Positions 12,197 through 23,278 of a stretch of DNA of 64,000 nt are shown piece by piece. A program made the position numbers and the translations under genes. Within the stretch, counting starts at the first letter, position 1, and every line of letters begins with the position of its first letter. The stretch is from Trebouxia sp. TZW2008 (lineage: Eukaryota > Chlorophyta > Trebouxiophyceae > Trebouxiales > Trebouxiaceae). The notes under the pieces are model-generated. The model made no database searches and had not been told where the DNA came from. It saw only the letters and a list, made by a program, of their open reading frames with translations. The stretch covers positions 1-64,000 of the forward strand of contig BDIU01000202.1 in NCBI GenBank assembly GCA_002118135.1, in the 5' to 3' direction.

Positions 12197-15100
12197 ATGT
12201 CGCGGCATCTGCGCGCTTGCTTGCCAAGCTCGAGCTTTCGGCACACCCGCACGGTCGACGCACCGCCACCTTGGTCTGCAGAAGGTACGCGAGCTCACGC
12301 ATTTTCTGTGGCGTGCAATGCACGCCATCACCGTGGGCAGGGCTGGCAATTACTGTGTGCTCCTACAGGGCTTGCTCGGCGATTTCCGCTTGGCCAGAGC
12401 GGTGGTTCCGGTTGCCACAAGGAAGCCTGATCACAGACGTAATGTGCTTGCTAACTCAATGCCTTGGCTGCAAGTTCAACTGATGCATTGTATTGCCTCT
12501 GGCTTAGTTCATTTATTTTAAATGCTGTGCAGTACCAGACAGCCATACGTAGCAAGGTCGTGAACGGCAGTTGGCTTGCTTATTTGCAGGGCACACTAGA
12601 GGCATGCATGTCGTCAAGGCACAGGCAGTTGCTGCCCCTGAAGCTGAGCGAGCTGAGCAGTCCTTCTCCCAAGACATTCATGGCTTTGAGCTGGAAAGGC
12701 AGCAATGGGTAGCTGAATATAATTCAACAGTGCTGCTGTACAAGCACAAAAAGACAGGTTGGGCCATGTGCCTTCCCTTTCATCAGCCTATTTGCATGTG
12801 CTGACCCCTTTGCAGTGCATTGTGAATACTGCAACCATACAAAGTGCTCAAAACAGCTCCATGCAAAGTTTGCAGCAAGCACTGTTGCGGAGTCCTTGTC
12901 ATACATTGCCCATTAGCTCAACTGCATTGCAGTGTCCTCGAATTCATGGAAACATGAGGCTTATTGCGTCTGACTGCAGGGGCGCAAGTCATGTCTCTGC
13001 TGAACAGTGATGAGAACAAGACCTTTGGGGCCGTGTTCAGGACGCCAGTCGAGAACAGCAAAGGCATCCCTCACATCCTTGAGCACAGCGTTCTGTGTGG
13101 CAGCAAGAAATATCCAATCAAGGAGCCTTTTGTTGAGCTCATGAAGGGCTCACTCAACACATTCTTGAATGCTTTCACGTACCCAGACCGTACATGCTAC
13201 CCAGTGGCCTCCACAAATCTTCAGGTGAACATGAATGCAATGGTTCCACCGTAGGTTGCAGTTGTGTCCAAGCTCAGGCTGAGCATTGCATGCATGCTGT
13301 TTTGTACGAATGCAATAGCTGTACCACAGGTTGCACTATTGCGTGCATTGCGCAGGCTGAGCTGATGCATTCATTACTAAACCGACTGTGATCAGTGCAT
13401 CAGCTCAGGTGGCACAATGCACGCATATTGTTGTTGACTGTGACAGCCAGCATATTGTTGCTGACTGTGTCAACCAGCGTGACAGCTGGCATCTCAAGAT
13501 CACTGCCTAGGTGCAACACAATGTCATATGCATACATTGGTATGTCTGCATGCATGCTGGTGGACAGCAGGTTGAACCTGCACTGAGCACTAGGGGACTG
13601 CAGTTGCTAATGTTGATGTCGCTAGTGTTGATGCAAGAGTAGTTCAAATTAGTGGATGCACACCTGCAATTACTTGCAGCTGCTGATTGCTGATGCTCAT
13701 CATTTTTGGTGCAGGACTACTACAACCTGGTGGATGTGTACATTGACGCTGTGCTGCAGCCTCGCTGTGTCACTGATCCCAAAACCTTTGCCCAAGAAGG
13801 CTGGCACTATGAGCTGGATGACCCCAAGGTCAGCCTCATGCCTGCCCTGCACTACACTGCATTGCATGCATTGCACCTGCACTGCATTGCACTGCACTGC
13901 ATCTATGTCCCTGCATGGCATTGAATTGCTCTGCACTGCACATGTCCCTTCCTTGTGCTGACTTGCACTGCACCGCACCTCTCATCCCTGTACTGCCCTG
14001 CACTGCAGTACACCACACTTCGCATTCCTGCTTTGTCCTGCTCTGCCCTGCACCCAATTGCACTATATCGTGTTTCGCATCCCTGTACTGCACTGCAAGT
14101 GCAGAGTTAGATGCATTGCACTCACGCTGTGTTGGGCTGTGCATCAGGGACTGGCTGTCTTGACAGTGTGAACTAGACTGCAGCTGCTTTCTGCCATGCC
14201 CTGATGCTGATGTGTGTTCTAATACAACATTCTGTTAGGCAAGCCACCAAAGAAAGCTGTGCCAAGGTGGTGCTTTGATCCTTGAGAGCACAGCAGCCTC
14301 AAATTGCTGCACAACATCTTGCATTCAGTCAGGCTGGATGTCTGACAGAAATACCACCATTTGAATGTTGCCATCCAGGTGGTGTTATGCCTTGAGATAG
14401 CCATGCAACTGCAATTCACCTGCTGTCACAGCTGTTTGAATGGCAGCTTTCATGCAGGATGACATCACACGCAAAGGTGTGGTCTTCAATGAAATGAAGG
14501 GCGTGTACTCATCTCCAGATAGCGTAAATCAGCGCACAGTGCAGCACTCCCTGTTCCCTGACAACACATATGGGGAAGACAGTGGAGGGGACCCAAAAGT
14601 CATCCCAGAACTCACTTTTGAGGAGTTCAAGGTAGTACCACCACTCACCTGCAAGCAATGATGAGTGCATGTTCTGTTGATTGCACACCTTTCTCTGCCT
14701 GAGCACAAATGTATTTGCCTTTGCTCTCCTGATGGCACCACCGTGGCGCTCTGTATTGCCTATCAACAGCACTGTTTTACAAATATCAGCAGCTGCTGCA
14801 CCCTCAGATGAGTAAGGAAAGCATGACTGGGTCAAGCATGCTACTTGCAACAAGCAATGGGTTTGGCAGTCTGCAAACAGTTGGCTGCTGAATGGCATTC
14901 AAGCCAGGCTCTACGTGTTCCACCTATGGCAATGCTGCAGGACTTTCATGGCAGATACTACCACCCCAGCAATGCGCGGTTCTGGTTCTATGGTGATGAC
15001 CCAGCAGACGAGCGCTTGCATCTCTTGAGCAAGTACCTTGATGAGTTTGAGGCGCGGCCTGTAGACTCCACTGTGCATGCGCAGCCCCTTCGTCAGGTGA

Positions 15101-18100
15101 TCCGCAATCCTCCTATGCCAGGGCTTTCATGACAGAAAATGTTGCTCCTGCAATGCATGATTGTGGTTCTATGGTGATGACCCAGCAGATGAGGGCTTGC
15201 ATTTGATGAGCAAGAACCTTGACAAGATTGAGGCTTATCCTGTAGACTCGACTGTACTTGCTCAGGCCCTGCTTCAGGTACAGCGACCTATTGTTGTCCT
15301 CAAGTTTCCTGACACTACCAGAAACCACAGCAACCTTTTGACCTATTCAGTGGAAGCAGCTGCACACAACAGCACAGTGCCTCCCAAAACCAAGTTCAAC
15401 ACCATCCTTGCCTCAAGTCAATATAATCACAAAAAAAACCACAGCAGCTTTCTGACATGAGTTGTGGAAGCAGCTGCACACAACGCGTGCATCAATCAAG
15501 GCTGAGCTGCTGACTGTGGTGGATGCTGCCACTCAGATCTAGATTGCAAGCTCTGCCCTGACAAAGTCTGCCACCTCCAAGAGATTTCTGTCAAGCACAG
15601 AAGTCTCGCTTGCTTGAGTTCTCTGCTTCACAGACACCTTTTGGTAGTGGTGGTGAAGCTTGAGGCTTTTCATTTTGGTGGCATAGTCCATCACAGCTAG
15701 AGCCTGAGCCCGATCTCCTGCATGAGCTGTTATGTTGAGCAGCTGCTGTTAATACTGTTGTGGTCAGTGTGAAGGCCCTGTGAAGGCCGTATGAAGCACG
15801 GTCATGTCGCTCGCTCGTAATCTGTGCACTGATCACTACCGACTAACGAATTTCTCATAAGGCAAGCAGGTGTGCCAATCAACGGCAGTATGCAATGCTG
15901 TGCTCACTCCAGCATTTGAGTGCAGGAGCCAAAGAATGTGGTGGACCACTACGCAGCTGGTGCAGATGAGCAAGCTCCCAAGGTGGGTGCCTGCCATGTT
16001 CTTGTCACAATATTCCACACTGCAAGTGACCTAAGCCCAGGACCCTAGTGCGTATTTGCATATAATTTTTGAGCCACAAGGCAACACAGCACTTGCATGC
16101 CATTGTGGCAGATTTTATTTCAATTCGTTTTGAGTTCTGCCTTGCAAATGCATGCAGTGGCTTTTGCCTGGCTGGCACAAGGCTGGTCCTGCATTGTCAT
16201 CTTCCCAAAATTTAAAGCTCTTGTCAGCTGCATGCTCAAGACTGCACCTGTTTGCCCCGTTTGCTGCTTGCACATAAGTACGCACATGCCTTCTACAAGA
16301 GCTAGCGCTCAGTCGAACTACAGCAGTCGAGCTGCGAAAATTCTAGACAGAAGTCACAACTGCGGGGACAAAGCTGCGGTGACATCAGTGCTGTTGCAGC
16401 CAAGGTGCGAGCAAGTCAATTCTATTGCCATGCAGGCGTTTGTGAGTGTGAACTGGCTGCTATCAGAGGAGCCAGTCGACCTCGAGACAGAGCTGGCGTG
16501 GGGCTTCCTGGACTACCTAATGCTCGGGACCAGCGCCTCGCCGCTGCGGCGGGCACTGACCGAGAGCGGCCTGGGCGAGCGGATGATCGGCGGCGGCCTC
16601 AGCGATGAGCTACGGCAGCCCACCTTCAGCCTCGGCCTCAAAGGAGTTGATCCTGCCAATGCACAAAAGGTGTGTGAGCTAGTCCAGCAAAGTCCCCTGC
16701 TGGCAGCTTTCTGAGCACAAGTTCCACTAACGAGCTGCTTGGAGTAGCCATGGCTGCCATTATGATGCCACGGTGTGGCACGTAAGTTGTCATGTCCACC
16801 CAAGCTGCACATCAAATTTATGCATGGTCTGCTGCTGTGTTGGTCTAAAATCTGCGCAGACTTTGAGTGTGCTCTGTGAGATTAGCCTTGCTTGTGTTGC
16901 TTGCTCTATTTTAGACGCCCATCTGTGTCGAGCTGGATTTGTGTATCTACATTGTTTCAGCACACTGTGCAATTCTCAAGCACCTAGGACAATCTTAAGC
17001 AATCTTGGCTGTGTCCAGGTGGAAGATCTGATCCTGAGTGAGCTCAAGAGGCTGAAGACAGAGGGATTCAGCAGCACTGCTGTTGAGGCTGCTTTGAACA
17101 GCATAGAGTTTGACCTGCGGGAGAACAACACAGGCAGCTTCCCTCGGGGGCTGAGCCTGATGCTGCGCAGCATGTCCTCCTGGATCTATGACAAGGACCC
17201 CTTCCAGCCCCTGCAGTGGACTGACTCTCTAGAGCACTTCAAGGTGAAATTTCACCCTTCACTTTCTTGCTCTTGCAGTGAAACTCCTAGAGTTATGATA
17301 AGGTCCCCTTCCAGCCTCTGCAGTCAATTGACTCTGTAGAATGGTTCAAGGTGAGTCTTGACCCTTCACTTTGTCCCCTTGCAGTGGACTGACTCTGTAG
17401 AACACTTTCCGGCGATGATGTGTCCCTTCACCTTAAGATTTCTGCAATTGACTGATCTCTGCAATTGACTGACATCCTTGAGAGCTTGAGTTTCTGAAGA
17501 AGAGGCAGCAAGGGGAGACTACAGCCTCAGCTCAAGAACTTCAAGCTAAAGCTGTAGTCTTCCCCTGCTGCCTCTTCCTTGTGATGCCTGGCTCTCTCTT
17601 TCTGTATGTACTGGTTGCTGTTTGGATGATCAGCTATATGGCGCTCTGAAGGAGAAGTACCTGGGAATGTAGCTGTTGTTGCCCTGCGGGGTAGATTAGC
17701 TTCAGGACAGCGTGTGTTGGGGTCTTTGATAGAGAAGTACCTGGTGGCCAACAAATACAGGATGACATTCCAGCTGCTGCCAGACCAACATCAAAAGATT
17801 TGCTTCTGTTTTCGGTAGGACTCACATCGCTGTTATTGTTACGCTGCAGCGCAGAACAGCTTCAGGGGAGGATGTGTTTGGTCCTCTGATAGACAAGTAT
17901 CTGCTGGCCGCTCAGCACAGGAGTGTTCTCCGCTGCTGTACACATCAAGGGGTGGCTTGTGTTGAATGCATCTAGCAGCAACATGGCATCAACCTAGCAT
18001 CAACAGGGCTGCTTTTGGTGCGGAGCAGGACAACACCAGGGCAAGACTTGTGTGGCCCTCTGATAGTCAAATATGTGCTGGCCACTCAGCACAGGAATGT

Positions 18101-21100
18101 CGTCTGTTGCTGTAAACGTCAAGGCTTGGCTTGTGTTGTATTGAGCATCAACAGTAATGCTGCTTGGTGCAGGGCAGGATAGCGTCAGGGCAGCATGTGT
18201 TTGGCCCTCTGATAGACAAGTACCTGCTGGCCAACCAGCACAGAGTAACAGTTCAGCTTCTCTCCTTTTCAGCATTGAGCGGACTGCTGATGGTGCAATG
18301 CAGGGCAGGATAGCATCAGGAGAGGACGTGTTTGGCCCTCTCATAGAGAAGTATCTGCTGGCCAATCAGCACAGGGTGACAGTCCAGCTGCTGCCAGACC
18401 AGCAGCTGGCTGCTAAAGAAGAGGAAAAGGAGAAGGCTGAGCTGGCTGCCTTCAAGCAGAAGCTGGTGGATTCGGAGCTGCAGGAGGTCATCAAGAGCAC
18501 ACAAGAGCTCAAAGAACGCCAGGTCAGTCCCACCCACCTGTTATGCACAGCACATCAACATGTTTGTCTCGAACTGTTGTTCTCTGCATCACAGTGCATC
18601 AGAGCAGGCAAGTTGGAGATAAGATGTCAAGCTTCCTTGATATATGAGGAGGTGCCAAGCCTGCTGCTCACAGATGGGCGCAGGTCATGTCACTGCCAGC
18701 ATCTACTGCATGCAAGTCCCAGCTCATACCCCTTCATTGCGTGCAAAGCCTGATGTGTTGACGCTGTGCAGGAGACGCCATACACACCTGAAGCGCTGTC
18801 TTGCACGCCCGCACTGCTGCACACAGCCAAATACAGCCTATGCTACTTTCCTTTGATTTCACCCAAAAACTGTTGGTGTGAGTCTACGACAGGAGTATTT
18901 GAAGGCAGTTCATTGGTTTTATTGCACCCAGCTGGGTCACGGAACCTCAGTAAAAACATGGAACTGTTGCTGACAATGATGTCAATGATGACAATGTGCA
19001 GGAGACACCAGACACCCCAGAGGCGCTGTCCTGTGTGCCAACCCTGCTGCTGTCCGACATTCCTAAAGAGGCCTCCACCATTCCCACAGCCCTGGAGCAG
19101 TCCAATGGAGCCACCTTGCTCAGCCATGACCTGTTCACCAACGACATCCTGTACATGGAGGTGGCACTAGATATGCGCGTCATACCTGCAGATCTCCTCC
19201 CCCTCATGCCCCTCTTCTGCAGGTCAGCCACTGCTCATGTTCCTGATTTGGTCCCCATGATGTTGTTGCATGATGCCATGTCACTGTATTGACAATGGCA
19301 TCCTTGTCACTGCATTTATATGACATGTACGTCTGTACTCAACATAGACATAGACATCGATGTGTTCATTATGCCACACAGCGCGAGCTTCAGAGTAATG
19401 TGTTTCTGTGTGCATTAGCAGCAGCTGGGGAAATTTTGACACTCATGCACGGGCGCAGATCTTTCAAAGTGAGCTTCATGCAGGTCACTGACACAGATGG
19501 GCACAGACAAGGAGGACTTTGTACAGCTGACAGAGCGCATAGGGCGCAAGACAGGCGGGCTGTCCTTCTCCCCCTTCACCAGCCACAAGAGGGGTGAGGC
19601 AGACCCCCAGGCCTACTTCATGGCCAGGGGCAAGGTCACTGCCAGCAAGGCTGCAGACATGCTGGACCTGCTGCATGATATCCTGCACACTGGCCGTCTT
19701 GACGATAAGGAGCGCTTTAAGCAGGTCTGGCCCCTTTGGATGCTGTTGCATCAGTGATGTGGCTCGTGTATTTTCTTTGCATTGCTGCTGTGTCTGTCTG
19801 CTGCGTGTCTGTTTTCAGGCTGCAGACATGCTGGATCTGCTGCATGACATCCTGCACACTGGCTGTCTTGATGACAAGGAGCACAGGCAGTGTGTCCAGT
19901 GGACTGCTGCCTGTCAGTTATACTTATCTCCTGCGCTGCTGCTCATGACCGCTGTTGGTGCTGTTTGCCTGCTGGCTTGCTGCTCTTTCATGCTGCGAGC
20001 GATACTTCTCTGGCCTGCAATGGATCCTCTGGTTCATGCTTTCCTCCTGAGCTGCTGAGGTCTTTCACAGACTCTCTGTAAATTGTCTTGTCTCAATGAA
20101 AGGTGTGGGATATCCATTTTCTGTGTAGCACTGTAGCAGCACAGTCCAGAAAGATCCTCAGCCTAAGCCTGATGCTGATGCAGATGGCTCTCGAGACCAA
20201 GTCTGGGCTTGAGGCTGGTGTGATTGGTGGTGGGCATGGCGTAGCAGCATCCCGGTTAGATGCGCAGCGCAGCGTGTCTGGCTGGGCCAGTGAGCAGATG
20301 GGCGGCCTCAGCTACCTTTTCTTCATCAGAGACTTGGTGTGCCCCAGCAATCCCCCTGCCTGTTGTGTTGCAATTGTATCACGCGCTGTGAGTAGAGGCC
20401 TTCTTTATCAGAAAACCGTATGCCTCAGCGCTCCTGCCTTCCTCTTGTGCTGCAACTGTTTTGCATGCTATGGGTTGACCCCTTTTTGATGAGAGACCTG
20501 GTCTGTCCCAGCAGTTGCCCTGCCTTTTGTGCTGCAACTATTTTCACGCTCTGTGGGTAGACCCCTTCTTCGCCAGAGACCCAGTATGCCCCAGCAATCC
20601 CCCCTTCCTCTACTGCTGCAACTGGGTCACATGCTTTGCGTAGATGTCTTTTACATCAGAGACCTGGTACGCCCGAGCAACCCCTCCTTCCTCCTAAGCT
20701 GCAACTAGGTCGCATGCTTTGAGTAGATGTCCTGTAGTCAGTGACCTTGTCTGCCCCAGCAACCTGCCTTGCTTTTGTGCTGCAATCATGTCATGTGCTG
20801 TGAGCAGATGTGTCTTGAATAAAGAATTGTTGTTGTCCACCAAACTCCCTCACACAATCGTGTAACATGCTGTGGGTAGAGCTATTGAGTTGCATGATGT
20901 ACATGTGTGGCCGGCGACAGCATTGCTTCTGCGCAATCCAATGATTTGGTTCATGAACTTGCAAGTAAAAGAATGTTTGGATGAAGAAAGGAGTGAATCA
21001 ATCACAACTGCGTCATGTGTGCTGCAGGTGAAGCGAGTGGATGAGGATTGGGACAGTGTGCGGTCTGACTTGCAGCGTATCAGGGAGCTGTTGATGCAGC

Positions 21101-23278
21101 GCAAGGGTGCCCTGGTCAACCTCACTGCTGATGATCACACCTTGACTGCAGTGCGGCCCCACGTTGATGCCTTCCTTGGCACCTTGCCTGAATCCTCTGC
21201 AGAAACCCAGCAGTGGGCAAACCTGATGCAGCCACAGAACGAGGCCATCACTGTGCCCACTCAGGTACAGCTCTTTGCAAAATTCACAGGACCTCAGCTG
21301 CTGTGCATCATATCTCAAATTGCAGTGGGCAACTCTGATGCAGCCCCAGAATGAGGCCATCACTATGCCGATTCAGGTGTTGAAATTTGCAAGCTGACGC
21401 CATCTCAAGTGTGAGGCATAATGACTTGAGCCCCAGAAAACACCACAGCAAAAGTGTTTGTTTCTGCATGCATGCTGCCAGATGGAAGACGCTGCCTCTG
21501 TGACTGGCTTCATTTTCATGTCTGCATTGTATGCATGCAGTACATTGATCTTTGGTGCTAGCAGTGCCTGTCAGCTCTTGCACAACCGCAGCATGCTTCC
21601 GTATTCCAAACTGCTCTCACGTGGCCTCGTCCCTGCATGCCCACGCAGGATGTGTGCATGTGTGTGTGTGTGTGAGTGAGAGGAAGCCTGGAGGCTCATG
21701 GAGGCTGCTTGTTTTGCAGGTCAACTATGTTGGCAAAGCTGGCAACTTGTATGAGGATGCTGGCTATAAGCTGCATGGCTCATCATATGTCATCAACAAA
21801 TACCTAGGCACAACATGGCTATGGGACCGTGTAAGGGTTTCAGGAGGGGCGTATGGTGGCTTCTCAGACTTTGACCCCCACTCTGGCATGTTCACCTTCC
21901 TATCCTACCGGGATCCAAACTTGCTCAAGACTGTTGACAACTATGATGGTGAGCAGTGCATGCCATATTGTCACACATGGCAGCTGCTTTTCAAAATGCT
22001 TGATTGTCCAGGAATTTTGACTTATGCGCACCAATCATGGACTCTGCAAGATATATCAGTACTCACTTTACACAGAATGCCCAGTCCTGCCGTTTGTTGC
22101 ACATGTCACACAGATTGAGCACGCAATGACAGGCGAACATTCTGTCAAGCCTGTTGCCAATGTAGGCTACAGGCACACTTCAAGCACACAACAATCAACC
22201 ATCAACCTGTCAAGCAACGTAATAATGGCTGTAGGTACTGTTGAGTTTCTGAGGAATTTTGAGTTGAATAATGACTCTTTGACCAAGAGCATCATTGGCA
22301 CAATTGGAGATGTGGACTCCTACCAGCTGCCTGACAGCAAGGGGCGCACTGCCTTGATGTGCCGCATATTCGACATTTGCGATGGGAGCTGAGTGATGGG
22401 CCATGATTCTGTCAGGGTGCCAAAACCAATGTTGGCTGTAGGTACCGTTGAGTTTCTGAGGAAAATGGAGTCGGAGGAAAATGGAGTTGGATAACGACTT
22501 TTTGACCAAGAGCATCGTTGGCAAAATTGGAGATGGGACTCCTACCAGCTGCCTGACAGCAAGGGGCGCACTGCTTCAATGCGTCGTATATCTGGCATTG
22601 TCTTATGAACACATAGTTGCAGGCTATCATGCCGTCAGATGTTGACGTTAATGCTGGCTGTAGGCACTGTTGAGTTTTTGAGGAAGCTGGAATTGGACAA
22701 TGATTCTTTGACCAAGAGCATCATTGGCACAATTGGAGATGTGGACTCCTACCAGCTGCCTGACAGCAAGGGGCGCACTGCCTTGATGCGCCACATACTA
22801 GGCATCAGCGATGCAGAGCGTCAAGAGCGGAGAGAACAGATATTGGGGACCAACTTGAAGGATTTCAAGTAAGTCCTGGTTACGTCAAGCTGTTCAATGG
22901 CTTTGCTGCTCTTTCCTATGCATGTTCAGTTTGGGGCCAGTGAATGGTAGTGCTGCTGATGTTCGTCCAAAAGCAAGCCTCTGTGTGAAAAGTTGCCAGT
23001 GTTAAGTGTGCTTCCAGAGTGATCAGTGAGCAGCATCATCAGCAGACAGTCCTGGGGTCGTCTGCTTTATTTGGGCTAAGATGCATGCTGCTGCAAACAA
23101 CGACTACAAGGCAATGCAGTTCTGAAGCTGCTATTATACCTGCAGGGCATTTGCTGATGTGTTGGAGAGTGTGAAGCGTGATGGTAGGGTTGTAGCTGTA
23201 ACTTCAAGCAGCAGAGCTAGCGAAGTCAATGACACAGAGCGACCAGGATTCTTTGACACAATCACAAAAGTGCTGTGA
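12197..23278 (+). CDS. PREP: Presequence protease (M16C zinc metallopeptidase)
   Basis: Organellar peptidasome that degrades cleaved targeting peptides in mitochondria and plastids. Seventeen exons join in phase to 1032 residues, the normal size: 12197-12284, 12590-12757, 12980-13224, 13715-13828, 14458-14631, 14941-15096, 15926-15982, 16436-16669, 17019-17243, 18304-18522, 19002-19222, 19484-19724, 20184-20336, 21028-21264, 21720-21948, 22664-22868 and 23146-23278. The N-terminal 30 residues (MSRHLRACLPSSSFRHTRTV) are Arg/Ser-rich like a transit peptide. The inverted zinc motif HILEH is at 117-121, and the downstream ligand region FNEMKGVYSS is present. C-terminal half: GWASEQMGGLSYL, RKGALVNLTAD, IIGTIGDVDSYQLPDSKG, ERPGFF. 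The ATG at 12197, not 12168, gives correct phase into exon 2. Eight exon boundaries have decayed tandem copies in the neighbouring introns, which explains much of the 11 kb span. Confidence 0.96.
13840..14115 (+). repeat. Low-complexity ctgcac/ttgcac tract in PreP intron 4
   Basis: Imperfect repetition of 'ctgcactgcattgca' units spans roughly 275 bp just after the exon 4 donor at 13828. Individual units are 5 to 15 bp and strongly degenerate. Open frames on both strands here are repeats of Cys/His/Ala and are not genes. Confidence 0.75.
15117..15280 (+). pseudogene. Decayed full-length copy of PreP exon 6
   Basis: Exon 6 (14941-15096) is followed by a complete second copy offset by 180-181 bp. 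It includes the acceptor side, 'ggttctatggtgatgaccc', and a donor ('gcttcaggtacag'). Translated, it keeps LWFYGDDPADEGLHLMSKNLDKIEA but has an in-frame TGA near 15157 where the functional exon reads on, so including it would end the protein. Confidence 0.85.
17295..17420 (+). repeat. Partial copies of the PreP exon 9 donor end
   Basis: The exon 9 end 'ccccttccag...ctgcagt..actgactct' at 17198-17243 recurs at about 17305 (offset 107 bp), ending in its own 'ttcaaggtgagt' donor. It recurs again in shorter form at about 17377 ('gactgactctgtagaacact'). All copies are downstream of the functional donor, in intron 9. Confidence 0.8.
17499..17577 (+). other. Intronic inverted repeat (hairpin) in PreP intron 9
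   Basis: 'gaggcagcaaggggagact' (from about 17502) is matched by its reverse complement around 17551-17575 ('gctgtagtcttcccctgctg' and on). This makes a stem of about 26 bp with one or two mismatches and a loop near 25 bases. It lies between the exon 9 donor copies and the exon 10 copy array. Confidence 0.8.
17645..18380 (+). repeat. Array of decayed PreP exon 10 copies ending in the functional exon
   Basis: The exon 10 core ('agcatcaggagaggacgtgtttggccctct' with following 'atagagaagtatctgctggccaa') recurs starting near 17698, 17858, 18032 and 18181, with the functional copy at 18312. Spacings are 160, 174, 149 and 131 bp. A further fragment lies near 17650. The last copy alone continues into the full exon (18304-18522). 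Upstream copies show frameshifts or lost residues, although the 18181 copy still reads as SLIDKYLLANQHRVT-like sequence. Confidence 0.88.
18768..18845 (+). pseudogene. Decayed 5' copy of PreP exon 11
   Basis: Sequence beginning 'tgcaggagacgccatacacacctgaagcgctgtc' mirrors the functional exon 11 start at 19002 ('tgcaggagacaccagacaccccagaggcgctgtc'), offset 230 bp upstream. Similarity fades after about 60 bp. Confidence 0.8.
19812..19890 (+). pseudogene. Decayed 3' copy of PreP exon 12
   Basis: 'gctgcagacatgctggatctgctgcatgacatcctg' at 19819 repeats the exon 12 end from 19650, offset 169 bp, through 'cttgatgacaaggagc'. The copy lies downstream of the functional donor at 19724. Confidence 0.85.
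20327..20830 (+). repeat. Six-unit 82-83 bp satellite spanning the PreP exon 13 donor
   Basis: The exon 13 end 'cagagacttg|gtgtgccccagcaa' at 20327 starts a regular array with equivalents at 20409, 20491, 20574, 20657 and 20739. Spacing is 82, 82, 83, 83 and 82 bp. Each unit continues with 'tgctgcaa...tcatgctttg.gtaga'. Only unit 1 includes the functional exon end. This is the most regular of the exon-junction arrays. Confidence 0.92.
21318..21385 (+). pseudogene. Decayed 3' copy of PreP exon 14
   Basis: 'cagtgggcaactctgatgcagccccagaatgaggcc' at 21323 repeats the end of exon 14 from 21211, offset 112 bp, including a donor-like 'attcaggtg'. It lies downstream of the functional donor at 21264. 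Confidence 0.85.
22222..22664 (+). pseudogene. Two decayed copies of PreP exon 16 upstream of the functional exon
   Basis: Copies begin after 'ggctgtag' at 22234 and 22442; the functional exon begins at 22664 after the same acceptor. Offsets are 208 and 222 bp. The first copy is still open and reads SLTKSIIGTIGDVDSYQLPD identically to the functional exon, but then runs to a TGA where the functional exon continues ERQERREQ. The second copy has an internal duplication (an 'aaatggagt' repeat) and a deletion that shift its frame. Confidence 0.88.

Noticed and set aside
17645..22868. Mutually exclusive exons in PreP
   Set aside because: Most copies carry frameshifts or stops or lack one splice site, and each exon position has exactly one copy that fits the protein. 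Functional alternative exons remain possible only for the best preserved copies, listed as findings.
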